Assembly: GCA_037447655.1 (NCBI GenBank)
Contig: JBBHKE010003094.1
Location: 62,001-126,000, forward strand
Source: Zygnema cylindricum
Lineage: Eukaryota; Streptophyta; Zygnematophyceae; Zygnematales; Zygnemataceae
Length of the DNA stretch: 64,000 bases
Reading direction: 5' to 3'
The translations under genes were made by a program, and so were the position numbers. Under the pieces are notes generated by a model. It made no database searches, had not been told where the DNA came from, and saw only the letters and a list, made by a program, of their open reading frames with translations. Shown piece after piece: positions 12,269-36,161 of this stretch (its first letter is position 1; each line of letters opens with the position of its first letter).

Positions 12269-12648
12269 ATCGATGACTTTCCTCAGGCGAATATGTTTGA
12301 CGTTCACACTGTCGACCATGCGGTTGTTGGTCAAATATGTGCGAACGTAACTATTTACGACCCGGATTGAACCCCTTTTAAGACCGCACATGCTCATGCG
12401 TCCACGGCTATTAAACATAATGAATTGTACCTTTTTATTTAAAAATGTACGATTTTGTACGGTCTAACATTGCCCGTACACCACACTAATTAAATGATGG
12501 CGTACTTCCGTTTTGTACGGTACTAAAAAATTAACCCTAAATAGAGTACAGAAAAAAATAGAATGAACTACGCTAATGGAGAATAAAAATAAAAAAAAGC
12601 GGGACGGAATTAGCGTACACAACGCTAATAACGATTGGCGGTGTACAG

Positions 12649-12870
12649 TACACCGCCAATCGCTCTTAGCGTAGAAGTTTTTTTTAGCGTATACGAATAA
12701 TTAGCATGGTTTATGCTAATTGGGAATTTTGAAATTTTGGAAGAAATCGATTACTCTAATTAGGAATTAGGGCTTTTTTTTAAATAGTGTGGATAATTAT
12801 ATTTGAGAATATAAAAAAAAAAAGCGGGACGGGATTACCGTACACAACGCTAATAGCGATTGGCGGTGTA
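12649..12870. mobile_element. MITE, family B
   Basis: 222 bp, TIRs TACACCGCCAATCGC and GCGATTGGCGGTGTA, TA at both ends, no coding capacity. Confidence 0.82.
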
Positions 12871-12922
12871 GTTTTATCGTACAGTTGTGTACTCTATGCA
12901 CAGCTCTGCAAGCCTATGTACA

Positions 12923-13479
12923 GTCCACCGTGTATCGCTATTAGTGTTTATGTGTTTTTTGCCACTTAAAACATCTTTTCTCCGTACACGCTTGTCGGAT
13001 GCACATTTGTGAGATATTTTATCTGACGATCGCGATTGAAAGGAAAGATTCTCACTTTCCGGTTTGCCGTCTCAGAAAATTTGACAGGTGTGCACAGAGA
13101 AAATATGTTTTAACTTTTAAGTGGCGAAGAAAACACCTAAACATTAACCGCGATACAAGGTGTACCCTACTGTACTGTACTACAGTAGATTGTAAAGTTC
13201 TGTCACCGTACCGTACCTTCAAATGTTTGATTATTTAAAAAGTTTATAAACTTAAAAATGCTCCTTGTTACGATGTAGTTGTAGACCATTTTCCCCTAGT
13301 GGTTCTCCCCTAATGGTTTATGTCGAGTTTAATACTTGAATGTCTAAAACAAGAATGTATCATTTTTTATGTAGTATTTCCAAAAACGCGATGGTAAGAC
13401 CATCGAAGTACAAAACATGATTATCACTAAAAACAAAAAAAAATGATGGCCAGCAAAGGTAAAATACCAAAATCTTGAA
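12923..13479. repeat. Direct duplication, copy 2
   Basis: Second copy of 11731-12268, about 1.19 kb further on, including the family A MITE at 12924-13164. Confidence 0.85.
12924..13164. mobile_element. MITE, family A copy 3
   Basis: Duplicate of the MITE at 11732, with one short insertion (AACTTTTAAGTGG instead of AAGTGG). Confidence 0.75.
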
Positions 13480-14069
13480 GGACTAACAACAAAGGTGGTG
13501 TAAAAGCCTAAAAAAGTTGAAATAATAATCGAGTAAGTACAACAAAAACCAAACCGTTTTTTATGTTGTATGAATAACTGAGCTGGAAATGAACTGTCTT
13601 TTTTACACTAAAATGAGTGATTCTTTTCGCAACCCTATAAAGCTGGAAAATTCCCTAAAAACTTTAAAAATAACTTAAGTATGTCATTAAAAAAATGGCA
13701 ATCAACTCCTTACGAGACGTAATAGTAAAATGAGCATCATTACGCAGCTATGGACTGGAGGCAAGAAACAAAATTAAATTGAAAGATAATTCAAAAAGAA
13801 TAATAATTACATGTTCGAAAGTGGAATTCCTGAAGATAAAATGTGACTCAACTTGAAACCTATGTAATTCTAATGTATTCCCTGTTGCCGTTTTTGGTAA
13901 ACTGAGTTTAAATGCGTTATTCAGAGTCTTCCACATCTAATATTGTCTCAACAACTATGCTCATCTCACCTTTATTCTAAAGTAATAGAATGGCAGCTGA
14001 GAATTTGGTTGTTACGACACATAGATCCTTCCATTCAAGATTTGCTTGTCCTATATGTTGTGCCAAAAT

Positions 14070-14291
14070 TACACCGTGTATCGCTATTAGTGTGAATGTT
14101 TTTTCGCCACTAAATAATATCTTTTCTCCGTACACACTTGTCGGAATTTGAATCCGACGGTTGCGACTGAAAGGTAAGAACCTCACCTTCCGGTTGGCAA
14201 ACTTCCACTGAAAATCGGGCATGTGTTCACTGAGAAAAGTTGTTCTTAAACGGAGACAAAAACATTAACACCAATCGCGATACACAGTGTA
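14070..14291. mobile_element. MITE, family A copy 4
   Basis: 222 bp bounded by TACACCGTGTATCGCTATTA and GCGATACACAGTGTA, TA at both ends; independent of the 11.7-13.5 kb duplication. Confidence 0.8.
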
Positions 14292-16633
14292 ATGTGGGCA
14301 AAATGAGATATATATTTGAAACATAAATTATTGCTATTGGAGGAGCCATGTCTGTATTGGAGGAGCCATGTCTGCATTTAAAAACAGGTTTATAAAGTAG
14401 TATAAAACCTTCTTTCTACCTTCTTTCTCAGATGGTTTACTATCGTTCTTTCTTAATAAAGTCTTGTTTGTCTGTCTATTGTTAATGAAAGACGCATGTG
14501 TGACATGACATATGTAGAAACCGATTAAGAAAAACAACATAAGACATTGAGTAAGGATTCTACCTTCATCCTCTATCAACTCCCTAAACTTTCAAAGATA
14601 TTTAACAAAGTCAATGAAGCAAAATTAAGTTCCAATTTACAAAGATATTCGAAAAAGTCAATGTCACAAAAAAAGTTCCCATTTACATTTACCCTTTCGC
14701 CTCCATTGGTACAAATCCCCTTAAAACAACGACAAATATTCAAGGATAAATATCTATTCAAAAATAACTGTTAGAATACACTCTTAAGTGTTTTCCACAT
14801 GTTCTCGCAATAAATAATTACCCAATACACAACACTAATAACTTGTGTCAAAACCACCTCTTAATTTTGATTTAATGTGTGTGTGGTATTGGATAACCAC
14901 GGGGTCAAAATAGCCATCATCTTCAGATGCGACACCGGATTTGGAGTCAGATTCATATCCAATATCTTCACAAAATGACTCGCCCAAAACTTTTTGAGTC
15001 GGAAATTACCACAAAATCCTCATGACATCTAAATACTTTCGTTTTTGTTTCTTATCACGATGTTTCACTTTCCCCTGGGATCACTACCACCTGACCATCA
15101 AAGAAAATTATACATGTTATACGAATTATTTGCTGATAATGTGGACATTTCATCCTATTGTCGCATAAATGAGCCTATTGTAAATCATGTTTTGCAACGT
15201 GGTTCCACTTTAATTTTAAGTATAACAAAAACTAATTTATGATTTTGGATAAACAAAACAGTCACTTTGAAGTAATTGGACTAATAAGAAGCGATGTGCA
15301 ATGTACTGTATCAAAATCATTACGGTATCGAATATCGAAATAACTGCGCATTATTCACACCTGTGACATTCACACTTCCTTAATTTTTAAGGTGGGCAAC
15401 ACAGTGAGAAATAAAGTAATAACATGCGAAGTATGGACGCAACAATCCAATTGGGGATTAATTTCAACTGCTTTTTTTTGAACGCAGAAGTGACATAGAA
15501 CATCAATTCCATCCATCAATTTAACTTTTCCAGTCACATAATGTAAAGGGGCAGTGTATTGCGGCCATTTCTACTACATTTTATTTCTTCCCTCCATTTG
15601 TTCCTCGTCCGATTCATTGTTCACCATCACGAGGGTGAATTCTACATTAATCCAGTTCTATGTCATTATTGTCATCATTTATTGTCATTATCGCCATCAT
15701 TAGCATCATTATCATCATTGTCATTATTGTCATTATTGTCGTTATCCTCATTATCCTCATTATGATGAACATCCGCAATAACAGATAAAAATGCATCAGT
15801 TTAGGGGAACAGTATATAAGGTTTGAAGTAAATTAAATACCAGGGCCAGGGTATGGTTGAAGAGTGGCAGGCTTACATTACTACAGACATTATATCCCAA
15901 GACTTTGGAGACTTTCAAAAGTTCTATTGCAGTTGTATCACGGCGGCTGTCTTAAAGGACTCCAATTCCTTTGTAGAATATGGCGCCAAACTATATGCAC
16001 ATCTACACCATCCAGAATATGAAACCTAATCTGGAGCTTTTTCATATATAGAACTAATGTAACACCTAGTCTACAATAACGAAACAGTTGTCATTCATAG
16101 TGTAGAGTAAAACTTAATCGCCGATAACAACCCAGTGACGATTTTGAAACTGTCTACCCACTTACATAACACTTTTACATGAATTACTGTGAGAGAACTA
16201 ATCGGAAAAATGTACGAAGGTACAAAGATTTGAATAAACTTCCAATATCATACTTTTTAACTCGGACAATTTGAGCTTACGTGTTGTGCTGTCCTACAAT
16301 GGTTTTGATGGATTCACTTATGTTCTCCAAACAAACAAATAGAAAGCAGTAGACAATGTAAAACAAGTGAAGCAACAAGGCTTTCGATTCACTTTGTAAT
16401 ACTTCTTTGCTCGTTACATAAAAGGTATAGAAAAAGGATACCTATACAAACCTACCTGCTGGTTTCCTATTCAAGAACTAAATGAAATTGTTTCGCCCAT
16501 ACGTATCGGAACAAATGCTGATATACAGAGGTGCTGTAATGAACTGTAACGTAATGTACGGAACTGGATCACAATGTATTATTATCGTATCACGAAATGA
16601 TGAGCTCTGTTTCAAATCCTCGTTTGTACAACA

Positions 16634-16842
16634 TTATGTTGGTTTTTCGTAGGTGTTTTCGTCCATCCACTGCTGGCATCTCCGCAGGATGACATCAGCA
16701 GCATCCGGCTGCACAAAGAGATGTGTGTCATCCAACTTGTAAAGAATGAATTTCTCTGCCGGGCGGCGCTGGTTGTCGAGGGAAATGATGAACTGCGCCA
16801 TGGGAATGTCGCTGACCAGCCGCCCCACCACATAGACAGACC
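16634..16842 (-). CDS. GTF2H5: General transcription and DNA repair factor IIH subunit 5 (TFB5/TTDA), terminal exon
   Basis: TFB5 is a very small (about 70 aa) subunit that stabilises the TFIIH core and stimulates XPB in nucleotide excision repair and transcription. The frame encodes VGRLVSDIPMAQFIISLDNQ, then KFILYKLDDTHLFVQPDAAD and ends MDENTYEKPT with a TAA at 16634-16636. DIPMAQF, THLFVQP and the C-terminal NxYEKP are features of the plant proteins. The N-terminal start (in plants a short Met-Val-Asn-Ala stretch) is not in this exon; AAG just upstream (16845-16843) is the best acceptor. I could not find the first exon, which must lie at higher coordinates before PAHX. Neighbour CCS is on the same strand and PAHX is divergent. 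Confidence 0.85.
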
Positions 16843-17520
16843 CTTCAGAAAAAACAAACAACACTAATTTGTGCTGATGATGTATGATGTATACTGATAA
16901 TGGACTTCAGCATGGGACATGCAGCCCACAGAGGCAGACAGACCCTTAGAGAGAACACGGAACAACGACCGGTCAATGACAAAAATTTTAGAAACAACAC
17001 ACAACCAACAACCAGTAAAAGACAAACCTTGAGAAAAAACAAAACTAACATCCTGAAGAGCAACCAGTCCACCAAGACAGACAACAACAAGACGAATAAC
17101 ACCAGCTTCTTAAAAGCTGGCCTCTCAACACCAACTAATACCTTTTCATAAAGATAGAACGACAGGAGCGATACACCAACAAAGAAACTTGATTCTGCTT
17201 TCCTCGTTACTGCTTTAACGGGCTATACATAATGGCATTGGTGCGAAAGAAAAGCCCAGGAATGAAATAGGACTGGAAACAGCTCAAACAAACAAAGACA
17301 ACGCCTAGCATCACTTAGGAATCTGAACACATGATCTCACCACTCAACAAGAACACCTTTTTGTGCGTTGACCATGACTGCTCCCTAAGCCTGATACCGC
17401 AAAACCTGCAACAATATACAAAATCGATCTTAGAACATGAGACAAAGGAAGAGAGTCTAATGGAGGTCACAAATTAAGTTGGCGTGAAAGTGGCCAAGGA
17501 AGCATCAGAACCAAAAAAAA

Positions 17521-17862
17521 AATGTTTTGAAAGGGAGAGGGAGATGGAAAGAGGGAGAGGGAGGGGGAGAGGGAGAGGGAGAGGGAGAGGGAGAGGGAGA
17601 GGGAGAGGGAGAGGGAGAGGGAGAAGGGGAGGGGGAGGGGGGGGGGAGGGGAGAGAGAGATAGAGCGAGAGAGAAAGATAAGCGCGAGAGGGAGAGGGAG
17701 AGAGGGCGAGAAGAGGGGAGAGGGAGAGAGGGGGAGAAGAGGGGAGAGAGATGAGAGCGAAAAAGAGTGGGAGTGAGAGAGAGAAAGGGAGGGAGAAAGG
17801 GAGAGAGAAAGGGAGAGAAAGAGAGGGAGAGAGAGAAAGAGAAAGGGAAGGGGGGAGTGAGA
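17521..17862. repeat. GGGAGA-rich low-complexity tract
   Basis: Perfect and imperfect GGGAGA/GAGAGG repeats; pyrimidine-rich on the GTF2H5 coding strand. Protein frames across it are artefacts. Confidence 0.92.
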
Positions 17863-18630
17863 GAACATGTACAGAAATTCTAAAACTCTAAACTTGAAAG
17901 ATTGTTGCCCTAAGTTTGGAATACGTCACAGGCACTCAAATTAGAGTTTCCTTCGTGCCATGTGCTATAACATGAAGCTGGAATTTATGATGACGGTTCC
18001 ATCCACAATTTCTGTTATGAAGCCATAAATTGCTAGAAAAACTTATGGTGATAAATATGTAAAAAAATATGCCCAATTTCCAAAGGCAAACAAAGCAAAA
18101 TGCACAATTTTTTGAAAAAGAGGACCAATGCTGTGTGAATAAAGACATACATTCATAACTCCAATCAGCATCACACTAGAGACAGTACAATATTCGTACA
18201 ACATGCGATTGTACCTTAATGTTATGAAAGAATATGCCGTATCACGTCCTGCTATTACCACGGAACCTTTTTCAGTGAGTTGCTGAAAAGCGCCTTCAAG
18301 GAGCAGCGACCATGTGAAGACACGCGTACACTAAAAGACAGGGAGGGGGAGTGACAGAGAGGGAAAGAGAGGAAAGAATTGGAAAACTTCTCAGATGATT
18401 ATTCCATTGTACACACTATAATACAGTTCACAGTATTATGCACTCTCCAGGATGCAATCATAGTTCAAAATTTAAGAAGAGAGTAAACTGTTGGCATCGC
18501 TATATGGGGTACCCCCGTACTATTCACGTATATACGGTATAATACGCGTGCTGTACGGGTCCAGTGGTCCACACTGTATATATGGCTTCCAAGTTCCAAT
18601 TGTTTTCGCACATTTGAAATTTTGAACCAT

Positions 18631-18662
18631 GATCAAAGAGCAATGCACGTGTGACGTGACAG
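18631..18662 (+). promoter_or_regulatory. Upstream repeat with G-box/bZIP-like site, copy 1
   Basis: GATCAAAGAGCAATG followed by CACGTGTGACGTGACA. It contains a perfect CACGTG and a TGACGTGA word, both known bZIP/bHLH targets in plants. The whole 31-bp block returns 151 bp later, so it is probably regulatory for PAHX. Function is inferred from motif only. Confidence 0.45.
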
Positions 18663-18781
18663 CTTGGTTCTTCGCTGCGCTCGCTATATGTGAGATCTCC
18701 GTACTATACGCGTACTATACGCGTATTATACGCTATACACGCGTATGGTATGCGGCCACCATATATAGAGGAGTTAATCAG

Positions 18782-18812
18782 GATCAAAGAGCAATGTACG
18801 TGTGACGTGACA
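18782..18812 (+). promoter_or_regulatory. Upstream repeat with G-box/bZIP-like site, copy 2
   Basis: Same block as at 18631 with TACGTG instead of CACGTG; 67 bp before the PAHX start codon. A TATATAG word lies at about 18763. Alternating TACGCG-type repeats fill 18500-18560 and 18690-18750. Confidence 0.45.
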
Positions 18813-18878
18813 CCTGGGTCCGCACTGCAGTTCTGGAGTTCCAAGATCAGTTTCGAGTCCTGCTGGTTAAGCTCAGCC

Positions 18879-31519
<12,641 letters not shown>

Positions 31520-32841
31520 CTTCTTTTAAATCTCGTGAGATAAAGGAAAAAAAAACCTACATTATGTGGGAATATTTGGGTACATATGGGTGTTTATAGC
31601 TTTCTTAGTTAACGGCTTTAACTTTTTTTGAAGTTTAAAGCTTTTTTTTAAAGGGTTTTTTTTTTTTAAAGCTTGTGGGATGAAGAAAAAATGACAATTT
31701 TTGGGTACAGTTGGGTTTTTCTAACTTGTCTGGTAAGGAATTATGGAAAGATTTAAAGGAATGGTTTTGGTGTGGTGAGTGGTTGTTAAGAGAGAGAAGG
31801 GAGGTTAAAGAGAGGGAGGTAGGAGACTATTAGAGAGAGGAGGGGGGGGGAGAGAGAGGGAGGGAAGGAGGGAGGAAGGGAAGGAGGGAAGGTGGGAGAG
31901 AGGAAAACCTAGTAACAAGTTTGTGTAATTTAGTTTTCCAGAAATTGTTGACGGTAAAGTTCCGTTTGTACATAGATTGGTTTTCGGTTTTCAGATGTTC
32001 CGGATCAATGCTGGATTGGTGCCTTAAGTTTTGGTGGTTTGTGTGGGTGTGTATTTATTTTCAGTACTTTTTTTAGGGTCCCTCTCTCTCTCTTCTCTTT
32101 CTCCTATTCTCTCTCTCCTTTTCTCTCTCTCATTCTCTCTCTCCTTTTCCCTCTCCTTTTCTCTCTTCTTCTCTCCCTCGCCCCCTCCCTCCCAGCCGCT
32201 CTCCCTCCCTGCGCCCCTCCCGCTTCTCCCTCCCTACCTCTCTCTCCCGCTCCCGGTTGGGGTTTCATACTGTCTAAGCATTACTTGGGACCATCTTGAA
32301 AACGGAGGCAGTGTTGTGATTTTTTTTTGTCATCATCCTTTTCCAAAACAGTTGGTCCAATGAAATTCCATAATTCAAGTTTTGGTGAGGGAAAAACAAA
32401 TATTTTAGACATGATTTGTTCTCGTGAATGTGTATGTATGGGATGTGTTCACATGTTTTCGAATTATTATTTATGTTAGTATAATTATTCATATAGTTAT
32501 TCATATGATTATTCATATTGTGGTTGAGCGATAAAAGAGTTAAAGAAAGAAATAAGCTATGAGCATAAAATGCCAAATTAGAGTGTATTACAACACTACT
32601 AGAATGTGTAGGGAGATGTGACAGGTTGTAGTCTCTCCCTCAGATAAGTGTTATTCACTCTTTCATGTGAAAATCACGTTCATACTCTCTATACTTTCGA
32701 ATACTTTATCTGTACTTTGCACATTAATATTTGAGCTGCACATTTTAGGTTTTCTGTACTTTTCTGCCCATTGACCTTACGGAGCTTTCAAATAGCAACT
32801 GAAAACTTAATAACTTCTCAGGTTTTGAACTCAAGAGCTAA
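31520..32841. other. Region downstream of PAHX
   Basis: A purine-rich tract at 31790-31905, a CT-rich tract at 32080-32260 and AT-rich sequence. No gene recognised; the CT-rich part gives artefactual open frames. Confidence 0.6.
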
Positions 32842-33789
32842 GGGTACGTCCCCATGTAATCTGTACTTTGATAAAGTATTTTGGACTGTAGTGAAGATTC
32901 GCGGTACTACTTTGAAGAGCGTCCCAATGTGCGAAAATGAATCGGAACTTTGACATGTGACGGTTGTAGACTTAGGTACAACTTGTGACGATTGAAGGCG
33001 ACTACGAAACTTCCGACGATTGGTGACGCCAACAAAAAACAGCGACAATTGTAGGCGTCTAGATTTTTGTGAAATTGCAGATGTTTAGGGTTTGGTGACA
33101 TTGTGACGTCACGCTCACTTGTGACAACGCCGACGTCACGGATTCAAAAACTTTCCGCCATGGTTTCCCAATTTCGCTTTTTCTACTTTTCTCACTCGAT
33201 TTGCCATTAAATAAAAACCTAAAAAATTTCAAAAAATATATTTTTTAAAGATCTTTCATTTTATACCAATATTGTCGTTTCTCATTCTAAAAAGTGTGAG
33301 ATACAAGCGATAGTGTGAGAGGGAGAGAGGAGAGGCGCGACGGCAAAAAATTATGCAAAGGACCCATGAATTCAAGTGGAAGTTCGAGACCCCTGCAAAT
33401 TTTTTTCCGTACATAGCGCGTGACGGGTAGGGAGAAAAATAGCGAGGACTCTCCCTCGTCCAAAATTTTTACAAATAGTGTGGCGCGTGCGTGGTTCGTT
33501 TTTCATTCGCTGTTTGGGCGGTACTTGAACTAAAATCACCTCCTCGATGTGATTTTGGATGAAGTTTTTTTTTGGGCTGGATTCTCTTGCCCGGGGGTCG
33601 AAAAGGGGAAAACGCCAAAATGTGTTCACATAACGACAAACACGCCGTACATCCAAAGTATGAATTAACGTTCACTTTACTTTAGTAAAAATGATTTTCT
33701 CGTACGGCTAAAGTTTTTTTCAAAGTTCCCTGAATTTTAGGGCAAAAAGACAGAGAAAAGTATGTACTTTAATACATGGGGACGTACCC
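32842..33789. mobile_element. PIF/Harbinger-like non-autonomous element 1
   Basis: 948 bp bounded by GGGTACGTCCCCATGTA and the inverse TACATGGGGACGTACCC. Flanking triplets are TAA and TTA (imperfect TWA duplication). No transposase frame recognised. Confidence 0.65.
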
Positions 33790-33957
33790 TTATACGTCTT
33801 TGGTCAACAAGGATTTGATTTAACACATATTTGGTCGACAAGTTGGCCAACAGTATTTAAAACAAATACTTAACGAACGCAACGTATTAAAGGACACTGG
33901 TACTGCAAATGCTACGCACTACCTCGACAACATAACCGGTATGGATTTAGCCATTTA

Positions 33958-35498
33958 GGGTATGTCCCCATGTGCATAAGTAAGGGTTTTTTTTTGTCGT
34001 TTTCCTGTAAAACTTAGCGCCGTAGTGCCTAAGTTCCAACCGTACGAAGGAATCGCAAATTTGTAGAGTACAATTTGCGTCATCCTCGACCTTAGAATGT
34101 ACGAATTTTTGTCGTCTTGTGATTTTCGACCCACTTCGACGACAAAAAACGTCATCTTCAACCTTATCTTTAAAACACATGCGGGATGTGTTTTAAAACT
34201 AGGGATTTTCTTTAAACAAATAGGAACATATATTCGCACATGCCGTAAATTCCGAAAATTTTCATACGATTTCCAAAGACAAATAAAAGTACAGAATTCG
34301 CTATGTTTTGTCCGTTTGCATTCAATACGACAAAGAAATGTACACAATTTGTTTGGTTTTGTCCGTTTTCGTCCAGTTCATAATTTTTTTTTTCGCAGGG
34401 GTCTCGAAATTCCGATGCCATTTCACGTCGACCGGACAAGAGACGCGAAGGCAAATCGCATCTTCTTCGACCGTGAAACTGCAGAGGCTGGAAGGCGGTA
34501 CGTCTACAATGTCACGGTAAGACATGCAACGTCACAAGCAGTTCCAAAAAATAACGCGCGACAACACAGATTGTAGACGTTAACAACCGTCACACGTATT
34601 GTCGACGTATACAATCGTCACAAACGTAAGTTACAATTACATTCTTAGGGTGGAATTCCATTAGGCCGTCCCAGTAAATGTACGGAAAATTCTATTGGCA
34701 TCGTTTACTGGAAGACTATTCCATTTTGTCGGGCCAGTAACAAACCTTCCTCAATTATGATTAGCGCCACGTAGGTTAGAGTCCAGATTTGAAAATCTTA
34801 AATAAAATCTTCAAACGGAAAGTCAGAATGAAATATCTGTACGGCCGGAGGTAGTTAATGATTCGTACGTAAAGTTTGCGGCCAGATTTTTGATTTTGAA
34901 AACGGAAATCAAAATTTCAAAACAGAATGGCAAAAAGACGCGGCAAACTTTGAAGGTCGCGTCAAACTTTGAATGTCGGTGGATGTTAGACAGTGCTTGC
35001 GAAAAAAAATTCGGCTCCCTTGCATCCTGCGTGGCAGGCGACAAATGGACCGTACGACGTAGGCACATGGCCAGTACGACGTGTAGACTTGTGATCGCTT
35101 GTTAAAAGCAGATATTTTTTTTCTTTTTCACGTGTACCAATGATACACGTCTAGTATCGTACAACTCTCCTCGGAGGAGAGTATCGTGACACTGGATGAT
35201 GTGCGCGATTGCTTCGCGGATTTGAAAAAGTGGAATATCCAACGGCCAGGAATTACGCCTACATCATCAGAGCTTCCCGACAGCTTTCCAGTAACGATTT
35301 TTCGTCTGACAAAAAAAAAATTAAGGTACGGTGTGGTACGGATATGTACGAAAACGTACTGCGTCCAGTATCGAACCACACTTTTCTTCTAATGGAATTC
35401 CACCCTTACACATAGGGACACTTGAAAACCGGGTCCGGCGGATTCGCGCTAGAATACAAAGTAAGTTCACTAAGTTACAAGTACATGGGGACATACCC
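33958..35498. mobile_element. PIF/Harbinger-like non-autonomous element 2
   Basis: 1541 bp with ends GGGTATGTCCCCATGT and ACATGGGGACATACCC, flanked on both sides by TTA (33955-33957, 35499-35501), the target duplication of PIF/Harbinger elements. It contains a second element at 34648-35405. Confidence 0.8.
34648..35405. mobile_element. Nested PIF/Harbinger-like element
   Basis: 758 bp, ends GGGTGGAATTCCATTAG and CTAATGGAATTCCACCC, flanked by TTA on both sides (34645-34647, 35406-35408). No known domain seen in its frames. Confidence 0.82.
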
Positions 35499-35501
35499 TT
35501 A

Positions 35502-35930
35502 GGGTGCGTCTCCATGTATCTAAGTAAGGGTTCTTTTCTGTCGTTTTCCTCTAAAACTTAGAGCCGTACCGCGTAAGTGTCAACCATACAAAAAAAAGAA
35601 AATCATCAAATTTAAAATGTACTACATGTTGTCCTCTTGTGTTCTTCGACCCACGGCCACGACAAAAAACGTCATTTTCAAACTTTTCTTTAAAAAACAT
35701 GCGCGATGTTTTTTAAAACAAAGTATTTTCGGTAAACAAATAATAACACGTATTCACACGTGTAACATTTATTCTAAAAAAAATCAAATGAATTCAAACG
35801 ACGACGAAAATACACATTTCGGTATGTTTTGTCCGTTTGCGTCCATCAAAGTACATAATTTGTTTCGTTTTGTCAGTTTTCGTTCAGTACGGATTTTTTC
35901 ATTTCAGGGGATCTGAAGATTCCGATGCCA
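35502..35930. mobile_element. PIF/Harbinger-like element 3, cut by the Helitron
   Basis: Starts GGGTGCGTCTCCATGTA directly after the TTA shared with element 2 and follows element 2 to ATTCCGATGCCA at 35930. There the relative continues TTTCACGTCG (34421), but here the Helitron 5' end TCAGTATATAA begins. The right part of this element is not seen after 62779. Confidence 0.75.
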
Positions 35931-36059
35931 TCAGTATATAAATAAGAGTCTTTTAGACGCCCTTCCGGAAAGCCTTATATAGGGGGTGTGTCTGTTTTCT
36001 GTTCGTCCGTAGTACGGATTGCCATATTGTTTATTGCGTTCCTAACCGTCGATGTGCAG

Positions 36060-36161
36060 ACTGCCGTACGGATGGCGTAATGAAATATTGCCATGCGTCA
36101 GCAATAGAGACCGCTGTACCGCTGGCACGACGTAACGTTGTCGTGTGTCGGCAGTACATAC
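36060..36161 (+). repeat. Outer part of the left Helitron minisatellite
   Basis: CTGCCGTACGGATGGCG and related words lead to GGCAGTACATAC, where the Copia element cut the array. It resumes at 42386. Confidence 0.75.

Larger units (their letters stand above)
10720..12645. mobile_element. Long or composite element, family B ends
   Basis: The left end TACACCGCCAATCGCTATTA and right end TAATAACGATTGGCGGTGTA are inverted repeats and match both ends of the 222-bp element that begins four bases later at 12649. The subterminal words TAGAAGTTT and AAGCGGGACGG are shared too. The 1.9-kb interior includes a family A MITE (11732-11965), so this is probably a short element enlarged by insertions. Confidence 0.55.
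10197..16633. other. Intergenic region between GTF2H5 and CCS
   Basis: Both neighbours are on the minus strand, so the CCS promoter should lie just above 10196. The span holds at least six MITEs, a 0.54-kb direct duplication, a 62-67-bp tandem repeat at 11315-11505 and GTCGGTTA-type short repeats around 11140-11700. No RNA gene or protein gene recognised. Confidence 0.55.
16843..18878. other. GTF2H5 5' part / divergent promoter region with PAHX
   Basis: It should contain the first exon and intron of GTF2H5 (minus) and the promoter of PAHX (plus). Visible features: two decayed copies of the GTF2H5 acceptor (about 16943 and 17028), a GA-rich tract, and a G-box repeat near PAHX. No other gene recognised. 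Confidence 0.5.

Noticed and set aside
17467-17868. 133-codon Ser/Pro/Leu-rich minus-strand frame
   Set aside because: Pure low-complexity GGGAGA tract; no start context, domain or splice logic.
33955-34576. Frames of 130 and 159 codons in Harbinger-like element 2
   Set aside because: Overlap on opposite strands, no transposase or Myb-like motif; the related copies do not keep them open.
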